From NCBI GenBank assembly GCA_030043175.1, contig JASHYD010000604.1, forward strand, positions 1 through 7,724: a DNA stretch of 7,724 nt. The letters run 5' to 3'. Origin of the DNA: Xanthobacteraceae bacterium (lineage in GTDB: Bacteria; Pseudomonadota; Alphaproteobacteria; Rhizobiales; Xanthobacteraceae). Shown piece by piece: positions 1 through 7,175 of the stretch; within the stretch, counting starts at the first letter, position 1, and each line of letters opens with the position of its first letter. The position numbers and the translations under genes are program-made. Under the pieces are notes generated by a model, which saw only the letters and a list, made by a program, of their open reading frames with translations, did not search any database and was not told where the DNA came from.

Positions 1-125
1 CAGTCGAGAACATAGAGACGCAGCGATTGCGGGGGCTGCGGCTTCTGTTGGGCGTTGGCCGGTGGGAAACCGAAGGCCACGAACACAGCCGCCGCCAGGA
101 TATAGGGCACAGTGCGAATCGACAT
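1..125 (-). CDS. Partial secreted protein, N-terminus only; probable metallo-beta-lactamase-fold hydrolase
   Basis: The minus strand opens at an ATG (125-123) with a good ribosome site, GGGAGG, 5 nt upstream, and stays open to the window edge, giving 41 codons. Residues 1-25 form a classic Sec signal peptide: a short basic start (MSIRTV), a hydrophobic core (ILAAAVFVAFGF) and a likely signal peptidase I site after PANA. The mature part begins QQKPQPPQ and then LRLYVLDC (the last residue is completed outside the window). From memory, this start resembles secreted MBL-fold hydrolases of the N-acyl-homoserine-lactonase-like group, which have a similar L-Y-V-F/L-D-C-G strand soon after the signal. 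The export signal and start are well supported. The enzyme assignment rests on about 8 residues and is tentative, because the HxHxDH zinc motif lies outside the window. Confidence 0.6.
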   Translation of the reverse strand, partial: MSIRTVPYILAAAVFVAFGFPPANAQQKPQPPQSLRLYVLD

Positions 126-235
126 GGAATCCTCCCGAACGAACCAGTGTGTAAAAGGGCTGCTGCCACCGCGGCTGCTAGCGGGTTAGGCAACCAGCCG
201 GCTTTTTGCCTTCGGGGCGGTTCACAATCTAGGCC

Positions 236-440
236 ATGCGCCGCGCACTGTCAGCCCCATCTACCAGGTCACTGCCAAAGCCGTCCGGCTTGGCGTGGTC
301 GAGGCCCCGACGAGTCCACTGCGATGGAGAAGGCCGCGGCTGAATTAAAGGTGCCGGACAACAGGCTGATGGCGACACGGCGACGACCCTTCGCAAGGGT
401 GATACTCCAATGTAACTCCTCGCCACCACCGCACCTTTGA
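236..440 (+). pseudogene. Frameshifted small hypothetical protein
   Basis: Two plus-strand frames together read as one small protein. The frame containing codon 259-261 gives IYQVTAKAVRLGVVEAP up to 306. The next frame then gives DESTAMEKAAAELKVP from 309, followed by DNRLMATRRR to about 389. The switch falls in the four-C run at 305-308; one more C would make GAG GCC CCC GAC GAG and join the halves in frame. The joined product, about 50 residues, resembles in my memory a family of small rhizobial proteins of unknown function. No ATG is in frame with the first half (the ATG at 236 is in another frame), and the second half runs on to a stop at 440, so the ends are also doubtful. A sequencing error in the C run is possible. 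No function is known to me. Confidence 0.4.
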
Positions 441-562
441 AAATCGCCAGCGTGGCGGACCTCCGGAGCGCGGTTCTGGTCGCAGTGCGATGGTGCTGCC
501 CGGAGGTTACCCTCGCAGCGGCCGTGACCCTGGTTCATTCTCCGCCCGACACCGAGGGCGCG

Positions 563-706
563 ATGGGAGCTAAGATGATGTGGGGATTGGTCGCGGCCGT
601 GGCCTGCTCTGCCGTTCTGATCCTGACGGCGCGTGGCGTTGGGCTAGTCCTGATCGCATCATCGCCGCCAAAGATCGGGACCCCGCGTGATGTCGGCGCT
701 GAATGA
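563..706 (+). CDS. Possible small membrane peptide (47 aa)
   Basis: This short ORF encodes a peptide whose central part (MMWGLVAAVACSAVLILTA and the following GVGLVLIASSP) is hydrophobic enough for one membrane-spanning helix. A GGGAG stretch lies 6 nt before the internal ATG at 575, which may be the real start (43 aa). The ORF ends at a TGA that overlaps the ATG of the acetyltransferase frame as ATGA (703-706), an arrangement typical of translational coupling. I do not recognise the sequence, and its basic C-terminal tail has no special motif. It could equally be a chance ORF in a gene-poor stretch; hydrophobicity and the overlap are the only support. Confidence 0.25.
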   Translation: MGAKMMWGLVAAVACSAVLILTARGVGLVLIASSPPKIGTPRDVGAE

Positions 707-1155
707 ACCAGAGAACTACAACGGCGGAAGAAACCTTGATCCGAGCGATCCGTCCATCGGATGCAGCGGCATGGGTAAAACTGCGCACTGCATTATGGCC
801 GGATGGAGCAGAAGATCATCCGCGCGAGATTGCACAGTTCTTTGCCGGGCTGATCGACGAGCCGAAGGCAGCTTTCATCGTGGAGAAACGCGCCGGCGAA
901 CCGATCGCGATTGTGGAGCTTTCAATTCGCGAGGATGTCCCGGGACTCGATGGAAAGCGCGCCGGATATGTAGAAGGCCTCTATGTGATTCCGGAACTTC
1001 GGCACCACGGAACTGCGCGCAAGCTACTGCACACGTCGCTGAATTGGGCGCGGGAGAACCAATGCGTTGCGTTCGCAAGCGACCGCGCGGAGCGGATCGT
1101 AATCTATGAGCGATTTGCTGTTGACACTGTACGGCGGCGCAGGTCGAGCAGTTGA
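703..1155 (+). CDS. AAC(6')-like GNAT N-acetyltransferase, C-terminus altered
   Basis: The 150-residue product fits the GNAT fold, which transfers acetyl from acetyl-CoA to an amine. RAIRPSDAAAWVKLRTALWP (14-33) is the N-terminal motif of AAC(6')-I-type aminoglycoside acetyltransferase homologues, followed by REIAQFFAG (41-49). EGLYVIPELRHHGTARKLL (91-109) is motif A with the pyrophosphate loop R-H-H-G-T-A (100-105), and CVAFASD (121-127) is the next strand. AAC(6') proteins usually continue with N..S...H..LGF.E before a closing strand like ERVVFFRK. Here FASD is followed almost at once by RAERIVIYERF, as if about 17 residues carrying the LGF motif were missing, and the tail is a basic TVRRRRSSS. 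It may be a naturally short variant or a damaged gene. The ATG at 703 lacks a clear ribosome site; a TTG at 736 after GGAAGAA is an alternative. Drug resistance cannot be inferred. Confidence 0.65.
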   Translation: MNQRTTTAEETLIRAIRPSDAAAWVKLRTALWPDGAEDHPREIAQFFAGLIDEPKAAFIVEKRAGEPIAIVELSIREDVPGLDGKRAGYVEGLYVIPELRHHGTARKLLHTSLNWARENQCVAFASDRAERIVIYERFAVDTVRRRRSSS

Positions 1156-1779
1156 TTTGGCCATCGATTTTGCGAGCCAACAAGAGGACGGCCAAATCGC
1201 CACCCCGAATCGGGCCGAGGCATAGCCCAAAGCAATGCCCTCCCAAGGAGGACTTTGGCTGCCGATGGCGGCGGCAGGAAGTACCATTATGTTAGAAGCA
1301 ATGAGATGAGTGTTGCAGAACTGCTGACAGCCGATCCACTGACGCGTGGTCGTGCAGTTGCCTGCCACCTTCCCGCAAATTCAACGATCGCAGCAACATC
1401 ATGCTGTCGGGCACGCCCGCCAGCCTGGCGCTTTCGCAGCCTCATTCAATTTCTGGGTACGTTCCTCCATGATTCCAACCGCGGATGCCGCACTCGAAAC
1501 GACGCACGGCCGCGGCGTCGCGCAAAAGACGCTGCAGGTCTGGCAGTCGCTGATGCCGTCTCCGCAAAACACCGGCCGGACCAAGGCAGCTTGATCCGCT
1601 GGCGATAGCGCTGACAGTCGCGGATTCGGCACGGCGATCAATCACCGCCTGAAACCACATTGGTCAGCAGGATTTTCGATAGCTGCCTGCTGAGGCGATT
1701 GAGTACTCACAGCGACGGAGCACATCAAACCTGCGTTGCGGGTCAGAACAGTTCACCGCCCTGACCGAACACAAAGAAG
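1156..1779. other. Gene-poor stretch with no recognisable gene
   Basis: About 620 bases lie between the acetyltransferase frame and the stop of the LysR gene. Several ORFs of 70-120 codons are open on both strands, but none has a convincing start, a known motif or natural residue composition. An AAGGAGG at 1244-1250 precedes only a TTG at 1255, whose frame gives a Cys- and Arg-rich product I do not recognise. An 8-bp perfect inverted repeat, TCAGCAGG (1664-1671) and CCTGCTGA (1686-1693), lies 87-116 bases beyond the LysR stop. It has no T-run on either side, so I do not call it an intrinsic terminator. Confidence 0.5.
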
Positions 1780-2658
1780 TCATAAACTCCCGGCCCGCTT
1801 CCACAGATTCATGAGTTTTGCCGCATCGCTGTCGGCAGACAGTGGCATGTGCGCAATTGCGAACGGCCAAGTCGGTACGCTGTCGACCTCGGCCAGGGGA
1901 CGAAACATCACATCACGTAGCGAGAGACGGTCGGAGATAGCCGACGGCACAAATGTCGATCCAAGGCCAGCGGCCACCAAGATTAGTGTCGGCATGAGAT
2001 CGCTCACTTCCTGCACGATCGTCGGGCGCAAGCCATGTACGGAAAAATAATGGAGGATTTTGGTGTAGAGAGACGGACCGTGTTGCTTTGGAAATAGGAT
2101 AAGCCGATCGGCGAGGAGCGCGAGGGGGACCGCGCCATGGCCCGAGACCAGATCCTTCGGTACGGCCGCTATGATCGGGTCCGTCGACACATCAATGACG
2201 TGCAGCCGAGCAGGTGCGTCGAACGGCGGCGAAAGAAAGCCGAGGTCCAAACGGCCATGTGGCAGCGCCTGCAACTGCTCGTTTGTTGAAGCTTCGATGA
2301 CCTCGATTTGGATCCCGCCCTTGTGGCCCAAGTGCAGCAGGTCAGGTACGGGTCCCCACAGACACGGCGACGCGACGCCGATCCGCACCGTAGGGCGCGA
2401 CACGGCCGCGCGCGCCAACTCCGCCGCTCGCTCCGCGGCGGCAACCGCTGCGCGCGCTTCTGGAAGAAGCGCCTCGCCGGCCGCCGTCAAATACACGCCT
2501 TTGCGTGTTCGCTTGAACAATGTCACGCCAAGGTCGCGCTCGCTGCGCTGAATCGACTGCGAGAGCGGCGGCTGTGCCATTCCGAGCCGCGCGGCTGCCC
2601 GCGCGAAATTCCCTTCCTCGGCGATGATCAGGATGTGGCGGAATCGTTGGATGTCCAT
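1780..2658 (-). CDS. LysR-type transcriptional regulator
   Basis: A full-length LTTR of 292 residues from the ATG at 2658. The N-terminus MDIQRFRHILIIAEEGNFAR leads into the winged helix-turn-helix with AAARLGMAQPPLSQSIQR (21-38), DLGVTLFKRT (42-51) and the wing GVYLTAAGE (54-62). An Ala-rich linker helix follows to about 85, then a periplasmic-binding-protein-like effector domain beginning VRIGVASPCLWGP (91-103). VSDLMPTLILVAAGLGSTFV near the end is typical of the second effector subdomain. In-frame starts at 2667 (ATG) and 2673 (TTG) add 3 or 5 residues; none has a good ribosome site, and I chose MDIQ because LTTRs usually begin a few residues before the first helix. It is divergent from the aldehyde oxidoreductase genes, the usual arrangement for a local LTTR controlling its neighbours. 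Its ligand is unknown; an aromatic aldehyde or acid is a guess from context. Confidence 0.95.
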   Translation of the reverse strand: MDIQRFRHILIIAEEGNFARAAARLGMAQPPLSQSIQRSERDLGVTLFKRTRKGVYLTAAGEALLPEARAAVAAAERAAELARAAVSRPTVRIGVASPCLWGPVPDLLHLGHKGGIQIEVIEASTNEQLQALPHGRLDLGFLSPPFDAPARLHVIDVSTDPIIAAVPKDLVSGHGAVPLALLADRLILFPKQHGPSLYTKILHYFSVHGLRPTIVQEVSDLMPTLILVAAGLGSTFVPSAISDRLSLRDVMFRPLAEVDSVPTWPFAIAHMPLSADSDAAKLMNLWKRAGSL

Positions 2659-2703
2659 ATCGATCATTATCAAGAATTCGCATATCGATACAATATCAAG
2701 AAT
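2656..2703. repeat. Imperfect tandem repeat over the lysR start, possible operator
   Basis: Two copies of a 22-23 bp unit sit head to tail with a period of 25 bp: 2656-2677 and 2681-2703. Both begin CATATCGAT and end ATCAAGAAT; they differ only in a few middle bases (CATT versus ACAAT). Each contains the palindrome ATATCGAT and a GAT...ATC half-site pair. The first copy contains the lysR start codon at 2658. The position suggests an autoregulatory or auxiliary activator site, but function is inferred from position and symmetry only. Confidence 0.45.
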
Positions 2704-2711
2704 GACCTAAA

Positions 2712-2730
2712 CGATATTAGACTAGTATCG
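2712..2730. promoter_or_regulatory. LysR-type operator candidate (T-N11-A dyad)
   Basis: CGATATTAGACTAGTATCG is a 19-bp near-perfect palindrome: CGATA and TATCG arms plus inner TAG/CTA, with only the two position 6/14 bases and the central base off symmetry. T at 2715 and A at 2727 are separated by exactly 11 bases and are symmetric about the centre, matching the established LTTR consensus T-N11-A. It lies 54 bases outside the lysR start and 84 bases before the paoA ATG at 2815, a plausible place for the recognition site of the adjacent regulator. I could not assign -35/-10 boxes with confidence. Confidence 0.6.
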
Positions 2731-2752
2731 AGGCCGTTGCTACCGTCGACTG

Positions 2753-2783
2753 CGCTATCGGCGAGGTGACAAGCCGAATAGCG
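2753..2783 (+). promoter_or_regulatory. Leader hairpin upstream of paoA
   Basis: CGCTATCGGC (2753-2762) pairs with GCCGAATAGCG (2773-2783) as a 10-bp stem with one bulged A. The 10-base loop GAGGTGACAA contains GAGGTGA, an almost ideal ribosome-binding sequence, but no start codon lies at the right distance (the next ATG is at 2794). There is no U-run for termination. If transcription starts upstream, the mRNA leader would carry this stem just before the start region and could influence translation or mRNA stability. The role is inferred from structure only. Confidence 0.35.
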
Positions 2784-2814
2784 ACGCAGGCCAATGATCC
2801 GCATGGAACTCGCC

Positions 2815-3477
2815 ATGAGTGATTTCGAAACAAGTCGGCGCCACCTCCTCCAATCAGCAGCGCTGGCCGGCTGCGCGTTGCGGTTAGAGTCGCCGCTCAC
2901 GGCGCCCATTACGGCCGCTGCTCACGACAGCGCGCAGAACAACGTGCAGCAGAACGCGCGCTCGAGAGGCACCGTGACGCTCACAGTCAACACAATACCG
3001 CACGTGCTTGACATCGACACGCGAACAACCCTGCTCGACGCATTACGCGAGCACATCGGCCTGACCGGAACAAAGAAAGGTTGCGATCACGGGCAGTGCG
3101 GGGCCTGCACGGTGTTGCTGAACGGCCGGCGCATCAACGCCTGCCTCACCCTTGCTGTGATGTTGGAAGGCGATGACATCACCACCATCGAGGGACTCGG
3201 GGCGGAGAGCGCGTTGCACCCGCTTCAGGCCGCCTTCATCGCGCATGATGGGTTTCAGTGCGGTTATTGCACCTCGGGCCAGATCTGCTCAGCGGTGGGA
3301 ATGCTCGCCGAAGCGGAGGCCGGCTGGCCGAGTCATATCACAGCCGATGTTGCGACCTCGCCGCTGCTCACAAATGCCGAAATCGCCGAACGAATGAGCG
3401 GCAATCTCTGTCGCTGCGCGGCCTATCCCAACATCGTCGCCGCCATCCAGTCCGTTGCAGGCAGGAGGGCGGAATGA
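2815..3477 (+). CDS. paoA: Aldehyde oxidoreductase 2Fe-2S subunit, PaoA/YagT-type
   Basis: The small electron-transfer subunit of a xanthine oxidase family molybdoenzyme, carrying electrons between the Moco and FAD subunits. From the ATG at 2815 the protein has 220 residues and begins with a Tat signal, [16 protein letters not shown] (7-22), ending near ITAAAH. A plant-type ferredoxin domain follows: [20 protein letters not shown] with C90, C95, C98 and then C110 (NACL) ligate the first cluster. The helical C-terminal domain has [12 protein letters not shown] (C149, C152) and GNLCRCAAY (C199, C201) for the second. The match to E. coli PaoA is close as I recall it (for example [34 protein letters not shown]). 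Starts at 2794 and 2803 add 7 or 4 residues; I prefer 2815 because GGAA lies 6 nt upstream and it gives a short Tat n-region. The stop overlaps the next start (ATGA at 3474-3477). Confidence 0.93.
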   Translation: MSDFETSRRHLLQSAALAGCALRLESPLTAPITAAAHDSAQNNVQQNARSRGTVTLTVNTIPHVLDIDTRTTLLDALREHIGLTGTKKGCDHGQCGACTVLLNGRRINACLTLAVMLEGDDITTIEGLGAESALHPLQAAFIAHDGFQCGYCTSGQICSAVGMLAEAEAGWPSHITADVATSPLLTNAEIAERMSGNLCRCAAYPNIVAAIQSVAGRRAE

Positions 3478-4457
3478 GGCCTTTCGCCTATCAACGGGTT
3501 ACAGACGTGCGCGCGGCAACCGCCGCAGGCGCACCTCACGGCGCCCGGTTCATCGCCGGCGGCACCAACCTGCTCGATCTCATGAAGCTAGAGATCGAGA
3601 CGCCGTCGCGTCTCGTGGACATCAGCCAACTGCCGCTCAAGAGAATCGAGGTGACGCCGGACGGCGGTCTGCGGATCGGCGCGCTGGTGACGAATAGCGA
3701 TCTCGCAGCCGATCCCGTCGTGCGGCGTCAATATCCAGTTCTGTCGCAGGCCATCTTGGCCGGAGCCTCCGGCCAGCTCCGCAACCGAGCAACTGTCGGG
3801 GGTAATCTCTTGCAGCGGACGCGCTGCTTTTACTTTTACGACCGCATGGCACCCTGCAACAAGCGTTCACCGGGGAGCGGATGCGCGGCGATCAACGGGT
3901 TCAATCGCATCCATGCCGTGCTCGGTGCGAGCGATGCCTGCATTGCCGTGCATCCATCGGACATGGCTGTTGCCTTAGCCGCACTCGACGCTAGCGTTGA
4001 AACCAGAACTGTGGACGGCTTGGAGCGCAGCCTCTCTCTGGACGAGTTCTATCGACTGCCAGGACACGCGCCGCATCTCGATACGAACATCGCGCAGGGC
4101 GAGCTGATCATCGCGGTCGTACTGCCACCGCCGCCACCCGGTGCGCAAGTCTATCGAAAGGTGCGCGACCGCGCCTCCTATGCGTTCGCGCTCGTCTCCG
4201 TGGCAATCACCCTCGACGCCGATACCTCCAGCATCCGCTACGCCCGTGTTGCCTTTGGCAGTCTGGCGCCCAAGCCGTGGCGTTCGCTCGAGGCGGAGCG
4301 GGTATTGATCGGACAGGTCCCGCGCAGAGACGTCTTCGAGATGGCCGCCGACGCGGCGCTGAACGGCGCGCGCGGCTATGGTCACAACGACTTTAAGATT
4401 GCATTGGCGCGCCGGACCCTCGTCGTCGCGCTGGAACAACTCGCCAGCCGGAGGTGA
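3474..4457 (+). CDS. paoB: Aldehyde oxidoreductase FAD/4Fe-4S subunit, PaoB/YagS-type
   Basis: The 327-residue flavin subunit accepts electrons from the iron-sulfur subunit and passes them to an external acceptor. FAD-binding signatures of the CO dehydrogenase flavoprotein family are clear: [17 protein letters not shown] (24-40) and [20 protein letters not shown] (97-116). An insert with four cysteines follows, C118 (RTRCFYFYD), C128 (APCNKR), C137 (GSGCAA) and C156 ([12 protein letters not shown]). In E. coli PaoB the equivalent insert binds an extra 4Fe-4S cluster, a feature of the PaoABC type, and all four cysteines are kept. [18 protein letters not shown] (about 225-242) is the usual C-terminal motif. 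The start at 3474 has AGGAGGG 4 nt upstream and a 4-bp overlap with paoA, implying coupled translation. An upstream in-frame extension to 3258 is open but runs antiphase through paoA and is rejected. There is no signal peptide of its own, so it should travel with paoA's Tat signal. Confidence 0.95.
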   Translation: MRPFAYQRVTDVRAATAAGAPHGARFIAGGTNLLDLMKLEIETPSRLVDISQLPLKRIEVTPDGGLRIGALVTNSDLAADPVVRRQYPVLSQAILAGASGQLRNRATVGGNLLQRTRCFYFYDRMAPCNKRSPGSGCAAINGFNRIHAVLGASDACIAVHPSDMAVALAALDASVETRTVDGLERSLSLDEFYRLPGHAPHLDTNIAQGELIIAVVLPPPPPGAQVYRKVRDRASYAFALVSVAITLDADTSSIRYARVAFGSLAPKPWRSLEAERVLIGQVPRRDVFEMAADAALNGARGYGHNDFKIALARRTLVVALEQLASRR

Positions 4458-4463
4458 TGATCG

Positions 4464-6734
4464 ATGGCAGATTCGCAAGCCTATGATCCGGCCTCTTCAG
4501 CAAAGCTGGATACGGTCACCTTCGTCGGCCAGCCACTCGATCGCCTCGATGGCGTGGCAAAGGTGACCGGTCAGGCAAAATACGCCTACGAGTATCAGAC
4601 CAGGCCACCCGTCAGATTCGGTGTTATTGTCGAGGCCAGCATTGCTAGAGGCCGCATTCTCGCCCTCGACACCACGCTCGCCGAGAATGCGCCCGGCGTT
4701 CGTCTGGTCATGACGTATCTCAACGCCCCGAAACAAGGAGCATTCGGCCAGCCTGCTGCGATCAACCGCAATGCGCGCGCTCGTCCGGTTCTCGCGGATG
4801 CGGAGATCCTGTACTTCGGCCAGCCCATTGCGCTCGTGGTTGCGGACAGCTTTGAGCAAGCACGCGCTGCAGCCGCGCTCGTTCGCGCTCGCTTCGATCG
4901 TCAACAAGCAGACCTCATTCTAAAAGATCATCTGGATCATGCCTATCGGCCCGAGCGCGTAGGCCCCGGCTTCGCGCCCGACGCTGCCGTGGGAGATTTC
5001 GAGAGCGCATTCGCCGCTGCCCCGGTGACGGTCGATGCGACCTATGACAATGCCTACCAGAATCACAACCCGTTGGAGCCGCATGCGGCGCTGGCGCAAT
5101 GGGACGGTGATACCTTGACCGCCTATGTCAGCCAACAAAACCTTGCGACGGCGCGAGCAGCGCTAGCCGCAACGCTGCAGATTGCCCCCGAAAACGTCCA
5201 TCTTATCAGTCGCTATATTGGCGGCGGTTTCGGCTCGAAGCTGCCGATCAATACCGAAATCGTGCTGGCATCACTGGCCGCTCGGGTGCTCGGCCACTCC
5301 GTCAAGGTCGCGCTGACGCGCCAACAGATGTTCTCCAACACGGGCCACCGTCCGGCGTTTCGTCAGCGAATCCGTCTCGGGGCCGATCAAGACGGCCATC
5401 TCACCTCAATTGCGCACGAGGTCTGGGGCCAAACCGCGCGCTTCGAGGAATTCGCCGAGCAGACAGCCACCTTCACGCGCTCGCTCTATGCCGCACCAAA
5501 CCGCCTGACGCGGCATAGGCTCGTGCCGCTCGACCTTCAACACGGCGAGACCATGCGCGCTCCAGGCGAGGCACCGGGCTTGCTCGTGTTCGAAAGCGCG
5601 ATGGACGAACTGGCGACGGCACTGGGCATTGATCCGGTCGAGCTGCGCCTGCGTAACGAGCCGAACCTTGATCCGGAGCTTCAGGTCCCTTTTTCGTCAC
5701 GACGCTTGGCAACGTGTCTGCGCGAAGGGGCTCTGCGGTTCGGTTGGGATCAACGACCAAAATCGCCTCAATCGCGTCGCGAAGGCCGACAACTGATCGG
5801 GTTTGGCATGTCGGCAGGTATCCGCCCGAATAAGATTGGCAAGTCTTCAGCTCAGGTTACGCTTCGTCCGGACGGTGGCGTGACAGCTCGACTTGATATG
5901 ACCGACATCGGTACGGGCAGCTACACGATCTTGACTCAAGTCGCCGCCGACGCCATGGGCCTGCCGCTAGCGGCAGTAACAATCGAGCTCGGTAATTCCG
6001 ATTTTCCGGAGACGACCGGTTCCGGTGGCTCGCTCGGTGCGGGATCGGCTTGTTCAGCGGTCTACAACGCCTGCGTCGTGCTGCGCGAGTCGGTCGCACG
6101 ATCAGCTATCGCCGACGCGCGCTCACCGCTTTACCGCGCCGCCAGCGCGGACGTCGTTTTTCGGGATGGACGAGCGATGGTTGGAAACGTATCGGAATCG
6201 CTGTCAGACATCGGTGCGAGATCATCGCAGACGGGCCTCAGTGCAATTGGGACGATCGAGCCGGGTGACACCTATCGACGCTACTCCCAATACTCTTACG
6301 CGGCCTATTTCGCCGAGGTGCAGGTGGACATGGACACGGCCGAAGTTCGTGCGCGGCGGATGTTGGGCGTGTTCGACGCCGGGCGCATTCTCAATGCCAA
6401 GACCGCACGATCGCAGCTTCTCGGAGGTATGATCTGGGGGCTAAGTGCTTCGCTGTACGAGGAAGGTGTGATCGACACCCGCTACGGCAGTTTCATCAAC
6501 CGTGATCTCGCCGGATATCACTTTGCGACGAACGCCGATGTCCCGGACATCGAGGTCGTCATGCTCGATGACGTGGACCACAATTCCAACCCGGTCGGCA
6601 GTAAAGGTGTCGGCGAACTCGGCATCTGCGGCTCAGGCGCAGCGATTGCGAACGCAATCTTCAATGCCACCGGCGTTCGCGTTCGATCGTTTCCCATTAC
6701 GCTTGAAAAGATCCTGGTCCACCTTTCAAATTAG
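4464..6734 (+). CDS. paoC: Aldehyde oxidoreductase molybdenum-cofactor subunit, PaoC/YagR-type
   Basis: The 756-residue catalytic subunit (E. coli PaoC is about 730) binds molybdopterin, in this family as the cytosine dinucleotide form, and oxidises aldehydes to carboxylic acids. It opens with VGQPLDRLDGVAKVTGQAKY (21-40), typical of the family's first domain. Moco-binding motifs in order are YIGGGFGSKL (251-260), GETMRAPGEAPGL (361-373), DIGTGSYTIL (481-490) and TGSGGSLGAGS (518-528). The catalytic base is Glu718 in KGVGELGICG. AGIRPNK holds an Arg (R454) where I recall a conserved substrate-pocket Arg in E. coli PaoC, which would fit aromatic aldehyde substrates. A perfect GGAGGTGA (4450-4457), which includes the paoB stop, lies 6 nt before the ATG. 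No leader peptide is seen, so export would be by piggy-back on paoA. The subunit looks intact. The exact substrate cannot be read from sequence. Confidence 0.95.
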   Translation: MADSQAYDPASSAKLDTVTFVGQPLDRLDGVAKVTGQAKYAYEYQTRPPVRFGVIVEASIARGRILALDTTLAENAPGVRLVMTYLNAPKQGAFGQPAAINRNARARPVLADAEILYFGQPIALVVADSFEQARAAAALVRARFDRQQADLILKDHLDHAYRPERVGPGFAPDAAVGDFESAFAAAPVTVDATYDNAYQNHNPLEPHAALAQWDGDTLTAYVSQQNLATARAALAATLQIAPENVHLISRYIGGGFGSKLPINTEIVLASLAARVLGHSVKVALTRQQMFSNTGHRPAFRQRIRLGADQDGHLTSIAHEVWGQTARFEEFAEQTATFTRSLYAAPNRLTRHRLVPLDLQHGETMRAPGEAPGLLVFESAMDELATALGIDPVELRLRNEPNLDPELQVPFSSRRLATCLREGALRFGWDQRPKSPQSRREGRQLIGFGMSAGIRPNKIGKSSAQVTLRPDGGVTARLDMTDIGTGSYTILTQVAADAMGLPLAAVTIELGNSDFPETTGSGGSLGAGSACSAVYNACVVLRESVARSAIADARSPLYRAASADVVFRDGRAMVGNVSESLSDIGARSSQTGLSAIGTIEPGDTYRRYSQYSYAAYFAEVQVDMDTAEVRARRMLGVFDAGRILNAKTARSQLLGGMIWGLSASLYEEGVIDTRYGSFINRDLAGYHFATNADVPDIEVVMLDDVDHNSNPVGSKGVGELGICGSGAAIANAIFNATGVRVRSFPITLEKILVHLSN

Positions 6735-7175
6735 ATTTCGACCGGCTCTAACCCGACCTACAGGGCATGAAACTAACGCTTCAAAGCGCGTGGGGTTCTG
6801 GGCCAAGCAGACTCAGTTCGGCGAATTTCACAGCATAACGGCCCCTCCAGCGACAGCGAGCACGACGCCGGTGATCTACATCGATTGTGCGAGACCAAGT
6901 AAAGCGCCGCCTCCGCCACAGTGGCCCGGACCCGAGCGGCACTGTTTCGTCCGCAAATGGGCGCAGGCAAGAAAAACGTCTGATGCCGCGGCCGTCCGAG
7001 AATGTAGGTCTGCGCAAATCTCACGCCCGCCGCCGACTTCTTCTATCTTCAAAGCCGCGGTCATTTTGACAAATTTCGGGCACCATAGCGTGGGTCGGCC
7101 GCCTCGCAAACGACGGCCACGCGATACAATTATTGCCGCTACAATAGTCACGGTTTCCTGCGATTGCCGATCGGC
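6735..7175. other. Gene-poor stretch after paoC, no recognised gene
   Basis: About 440 bases follow the paoC stop without a supportable gene. Open frames of 60-90 codons exist on both strands but lack ribosome sites, motifs and natural composition. No T-run terminator follows paoC; CGCTTCAAAGCG at 6778-6789 forms only a 4-bp stem. A larger hairpin lies at 7088-7122: GCGTGG (7088-7093) with CCACGC (7117-7122) and GTCG (7094-7097) with CGAC (7111-7114), a 10-bp stem with a two-base bulge. It has no T-run and no assignable role. No paoD or XdhC-like gene is present. Confidence 0.5.

Noticed and set aside
386..400. ACCCTT-CGC-AAGGGT hairpin as a terminator
   Set aside because: The stem is only 6 bp, with a 3-base loop, and no T-run follows on either strand.
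27..440. 137-codon plus-strand ORF as one gene
   Set aside because: Its first part is antisense to the signal-peptide gene at 1-125 and is unnatural in composition; only the segment after about 306 looks like protein, as part of the frameshifted relic.
1399..1660. Minus-strand ORFs as phasin-like or other small genes
   Set aside because: Short stretches looked faintly protein-like, but no frame gives a consistent motif, start or composition.
2308..2769. Long plus-strand ORF over the LysR gene
   Set aside because: It is antisense to a clear LysR coding region, Arg/Cys rich, and has no family motif.
7067..7072. TTGACA as a promoter -35 box
   Set aside because: No acceptable -10 sequence lies 16-18 bases downstream and no gene follows.
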